Source: Ichthyophonus hoferi (lineage: Eukaryota > Opisthokonta > Ichthyosporea > Ichthyophonida > Ichthyophonidae). Taken from it: a stretch of DNA of 42,604 nt. Shown piece by piece: positions 39,640 through 42,604 of this stretch (position 1 is the first letter of the stretch; each line of letters begins with the position of its first letter). The notes beneath the pieces were generated by a model, which was not told the DNA's origin, did not search any database, and saw nothing but the letters and a program-made list of their open reading frames with translations. The translations under genes were made by a program, and so were the position numbers. Location: positions 9,852 to 52,455 of the forward strand of contig NAOQ01000471.1 of the NCBI GenBank assembly GCA_002751075.1. Direction: 5' to 3'.

Positions 39640-39984
39640 TCGCCTATATAATACTCTCAAGCACCCATTGATAATCACGTGGCCTCTTGATGGTCCGGAA
39701 TCCAACCATCTGGCCACTTGGTCTGACCCATATTGGTCTACTTACCCACACGAGCCGACCCTAAACTGGCCCAGCTTGAACCTAATAGAAAAGGTCATGA
39801 AAGTTTTATTTCAGCCGTAGATACAACCTCAAAAATAAAATACTTTTCGGAAACTACAAAACTAGTAGAGTCCGTATCAGAGTTTACTAGTTCTGTAGTC
39901 TCTGACAGGGTTCTGGGCCCAGCACGGTTCCACTATAAACGAGAATCCAGAACGCCCAAGAGTGACCCCCACGGACACGCGTAG
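39640..39984 (+). other. GC-richer block with open frame; possible orphan exon
   Basis: This ~350-base block is clearly richer in G and C than its surroundings. From 39727 to 39984 a plus-strand frame stays open to a TAG. It includes ISAVDTTSKIKYFSE and SVVSDRVLGPARFHY, reads like ordinary protein and lacks the bias of the repeat-born frames. Possible acceptors are the cag ending near 39774 and tttcag ending near 39815. No upstream exon could be joined with confidence and no family is recognised. It may be a terminal exon, a decayed copy of a gene, or chance. Confidence 0.25.
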
Positions 39985-40694
39985 TTTCTGACAATACTGC
40001 GATACAACTTTTATTTATTTATTTGTTATTTCGGAAGATATTTAAAAACAATTATATAAACACGTCTAAATTGAGTGTGCCTTACTGAACGTAATGGGTA
40101 CTGAGATGATTGACATTATTCCTCACATAATAGAATAAGAATAATTAATTGGATTCAACTATGAAGTGGAACCTTGGTATCTTTGTACGGATTGTAATCC
40201 CTATGACCCATGGACGGTAGACTCAGAAACCATTGCGAGGTTAGTTATATGGTATACCACGTTGTTACACGGTTGTCATAAGGTTGCGGCTGTTTTGTAG
40301 TAACAAAATCCGTCTAATGTATAATCAATGCTTAAGCTGTTTGGAACTATGACTTCAATATCATTCTGTTGTATTTACATACGCAGTTTCTCTACAGCAA
40401 GGATAATATAGTCTAGGTATTCTTTACAATGTAGCCGAGTCTTGGACTCGTGCAATTAAGTTTGGGTATATAGAATGTTATATCTTTGACGATTGTATCC
40501 TGATAGGTACAGTTTATTGAGTTCGATGGCTAGATCAACCGTATCTCTGGAACAAAAATTATCTGGTAATATAATAACCATGTGTGACAATTAATTTGGT
40601 TAATTTCTTTTCAGGGTTATATCATTTGATATCATTAGCCATTATTATTACATATGAATTCTGGAGAAAATAGTTAGTGCTACCTTGGTGTTAA

Positions 40695-41033
40695 ATGTTC
40701 CAAGATTATCGACCTGAATTTAGCCAACCAATGGAAGAAGCTCCGCAACCATGTAATAAGCCATTTCATATTAAATATTTTGGGGTCCAGACAACATATT
40801 GCTTAGGCATCCTGCCTAAGACAAGCCTTGTTGACTTTTTTAGTAATAAAAAATATACCTTAGCATATCGGTACTCAGTGTATGCAAAGGACCACGCTAA
40901 AACGTCCCTTAATTCGGTATTCTCTTTCCTTCTAAACGAATATAGGTCACGGGAACACTCCTGTCTTTGCTTATTATTCCCAACAATTACCTTCACTCAC
41001 TATACCATTGGAAATAAACTAGGGGTAGTCTAA
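40695..41033 (+). CDS. Hypothetical 112-aa protein
   Basis: A single ATG-initiated open frame of 112 codons in AT-rich DNA, ending in TAA. The N-terminus is Pro/Glu/Gln-rich (MFQDYRPEFSQPMEEAPQP); the rest is mixed, with several Tyr and Phe and no clear membrane segment or signal peptide. No family is recognised. No upstream promoter element or nearby exon supports it, so it may be chance or a fragment of a larger gene. Confidence 0.25.
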   Translation: MFQDYRPEFSQPMEEAPQPCNKPFHIKYFGVQTTYCLGILPKTSLVDFFSNKKYTLAYRYSVYAKDHAKTSLNSVFSFLLNEYRSREHSCLCLLFPTITFTHYTIGNKLGVV

Positions 41034-41220
41034 CTCTTCTTAATTACTACTTGGTGTATTATTTATTTTGGGTCTGCTTGCTTACTTCCTTACCAAGCAT
41101 AATTTTTACATAGGCAGATAGAGAGATACTAGCATAATGTATTTTAGGAAACTTTGAGCCACCAATAAAACAAGCCTTTTAAACTTGTTTTTGACCAATA
41201 ATTAACATGCAAATCATTTC

Positions 41221-41736
41221 AAATATTTGCAAATATTAGCATTCAATCCTTAATTATTGGTCAATGCAAACGAAAACATCCCTAAAAAGGCAATTATTGC
41301 CATTTATTGCACAGTAATATTTGATAGCACAACCACAATAATAGTGGGCCTTGTTATATTACTATGTTATTATATGTACTATAGTAGTACTATATTAATA
41401 CATCATCCTATATTCTCAGTAGTTCTTCCTCTATTCTTACAGTATAGTAATTGCCTACAAACATCAGTGAACTACACAAATATTTGCAAATATTAGCATT
41501 TAGTCCTTAATTATTGGTCAATGCAAACGAAAACATCCCTAAAAAGGAAATTATTGCTATTTATTGCACAGTAATATTTGATAGCACAACCATAATAATA
41601 GTGGGCCTTGTTATATTACTATATTATTATATGTACTATTGTAGTACTATATTAATATATCATTCTATATCCTCAGTAGTTCTTCCTTTATTCTTACAGT
41701 ATAGCAATTGCCTACAAACATCAGTGAACTACACAA
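41221..41736. repeat. Two-copy tandem duplication, 257-bp unit
   Basis: Bases 41221-41477 repeat at 41478-41736 with only about a dozen or so substitutions and no large indel, so it is younger than the other duplications in this window. Each copy begins aaatatttgcaaatattagc and ends near gtgaactacacaaat. An ~80-codon frame without an early ATG (NANENIPKK...) stays open in both copies, but composition gives no reason to call it a gene. An inverted repeat, gaccaataattaa at 41193-41205 and ttaattattggtc at 41250-41262, spans the left boundary. Confidence 0.93.
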
Positions 41737-41819
41737 ATAACTCTGCACCGTCCTTGATACAAACCTAATTTTTGTATACTATCTTAGGCTATACAGGTAG
41801 GAATTAACCCATATAAAAC

Positions 41820-41955
41820 ATGGGAAATGGGCTAGGGACGCTCTCAGAGGACCCTGTCCTTCATCCTGATGAACGTGGGGTGGGCCACTCGCCCTTTTCA
41901 TGTAAAATGTCGCCGAACTTGCAACAAACCTTTGCCAAGGGCGTGCAGTATAATA
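41820..41955 (+). CDS. Possible first exon of a gene continuing past the right edge
   Basis: An ATG at 41820 opens 45 codons beginning MGNGLGTLSEDPVLHPDERG and ending FAKGVQYN, then a good GTAGGT donor (41956) in phase 1. The block is GC-richer than its flanks and reads as ordinary protein. The MG start would suit N-myristoylation, although position 6 is Gly instead of Ser/Thr. The closing FAKGVQYN could begin a phosphotyrosine-binding domain (pattern GVxYxVxYLG), but this is weak inference from eight residues. No continuing exon is visible before the window ends. The minus-strand frame over the same bases is the alternative reading. Confidence 0.35.
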
Positions 41956-42384
41956 GTAGGTGTTTGATAAAATAGCTGGAGTGGGGGTACGCACACTAAC
42001 ATGTACCTGTACTTTCACCGTTGGAGATAAGTTGGCTTAGTTATATATTCTTAGATGCTTGGTACGAGTGCTATTATTTCCTAGCTTTTGATATTGTTAC
42101 AGTTAATTCACTAGTTATATTTATATGTACCTTTCCTGCTGTCTCTCTCTATCACCCCTTCCCACATACTCTGTCATTCTTTTGGCAAGTCTTTTCTTCT
42201 TCTTTATCTTCTTCTCATTTTTATTTATATGCATTGAATGATATAAATAAATAGACATATATATATATAATACTACTCTTTATTATCTTGGTCAGAGCCC
42301 ATCTTAGTGCTACGTTACACTATTTAATATGCACTAAGGTACGTCAGCACAGACTCATGGCTATAGGGTTATACAGGTTATCAT
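41956..42384. other. Non-coding stretch, possible intron
   Basis: AT- and T-rich sequence without a recognised exon. If the exon ending at 41955 is real, this is the start of its first intron. Confidence 0.4.
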
Positions 42385-42604
42385 ATTATTTATTATTATA
42401 CATACTATCATACTATCATACCATGCTACATAATATCATTCATACTATCATGCATACTATCATATATACTATCAAACATACTATCAAACATACTATCAAA
42501 CATACTACCTTACATACTATCATACATACTATCCTACATACCATCACTCACACATACTATCCTACATACTATCATATATACTATTATACATACATACTAT
42601 CATA
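42385..42604. repeat. catactatc-type satellite, right edge
   Basis: Units of 10-14 bases built on catactatc, including several perfect 12-base copies of aaacatactatc around 42474-42504. It runs off the window. Related in wording to the pentamer arrays but with a longer period. Confidence 0.9.

Larger units (their letters stand above)
38214..41819. other. Mostly non-coding DNA right of PRPS
   Basis: Upstream side of the PRPS gene, then AT-rich DNA. No recognised domain. Within it are a GC-richer block at 39640-39990, an ATG-initiated ORF at 40695-41033 and a 257-bp tandem duplication, each listed separately. A (TA)n run lies at 38903-38922. Confidence 0.5.

Noticed and set aside
39617-39820. 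WPSLNLIEKV in a plus frame, reminiscent of the WP..SPDLNPIE motif of Tc1/mariner transposases
   Set aside because: Only about ten residues, with key positions of the motif missing, no catalytic context and no terminal inverted repeats seen.
40766-40996. Minus-strand 76-codon ORF
   Set aside because: Antisense of the 40695-41033 ORF, with no independent support.

Overview
This is nuclear DNA of an intron-rich, AT-rich eukaryote. Six genes can be read across the window as phase-matched chains of exons joined by GT-AG introns, mostly of a few hundred bases. The intergenic DNA is low in GC and full of simple repeats. One gene most resembles animal RBM33 and another animal-type PRPP synthetase, so an early-branching animal (sponge- or placozoan-like) or a close holozoan relative fits best. 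The species cannot be fixed from the sequence alone.

Layout from left to right. 1-4123: repeats and intergenic DNA. 4124-7248 (+): pyrroline-5-carboxylate reductase, 8 exons, 275 aa, last step of proline synthesis. 8314-10092 (+): a two-exon, 452-aa low-complexity protein with a C-terminal coiled coil, perhaps SCHIP1-like. 13037-15193 (-): a four-exon, 180-aa protein that looks like a divergent profilin. 18398-20578 (-): a four-exon, four-helix membrane protein best read as TRAP-gamma/SSR3 of the ER translocon. 22730-32649 (+): a 21-exon, 800-aa RNA-binding protein with an acidic N-terminus, a Pro/Met/Gly-rich middle, a polyglutamine tract and a C-terminal RRM, like RBM33. 34132-38213 (-): ribose-phosphate pyrophosphokinase, 8 exons, 334 aa. 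38214-42604: mostly repeats, with a possible orphan exon, a 112-codon ORF and a possible first exon of a gene running off the right end.

The genes do not form a pathway or operon. They are housekeeping or regulatory genes that happen to be neighbours. TRAP-gamma and the RBM33-like gene are divergent and share about 2.15 kb of upstream DNA. The RBM33-like and PRPP synthetase genes converge with about 1.5 kb between their stop codons.

The clearest non-genic signals are a recurring degenerate pentanucleotide satellite at several loci, three two-copy tandem duplications of 187-257 bp, and perfect poly(T)/poly(A) hairpins. I saw no convincing tRNA, rRNA, CRISPR array, viral element or transposon, and no obvious undescribed multi-gene system. 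The most novel items are the profilin-like gene, the RBM33-like gene with its 16-nt microexon, and the pentamer satellite.
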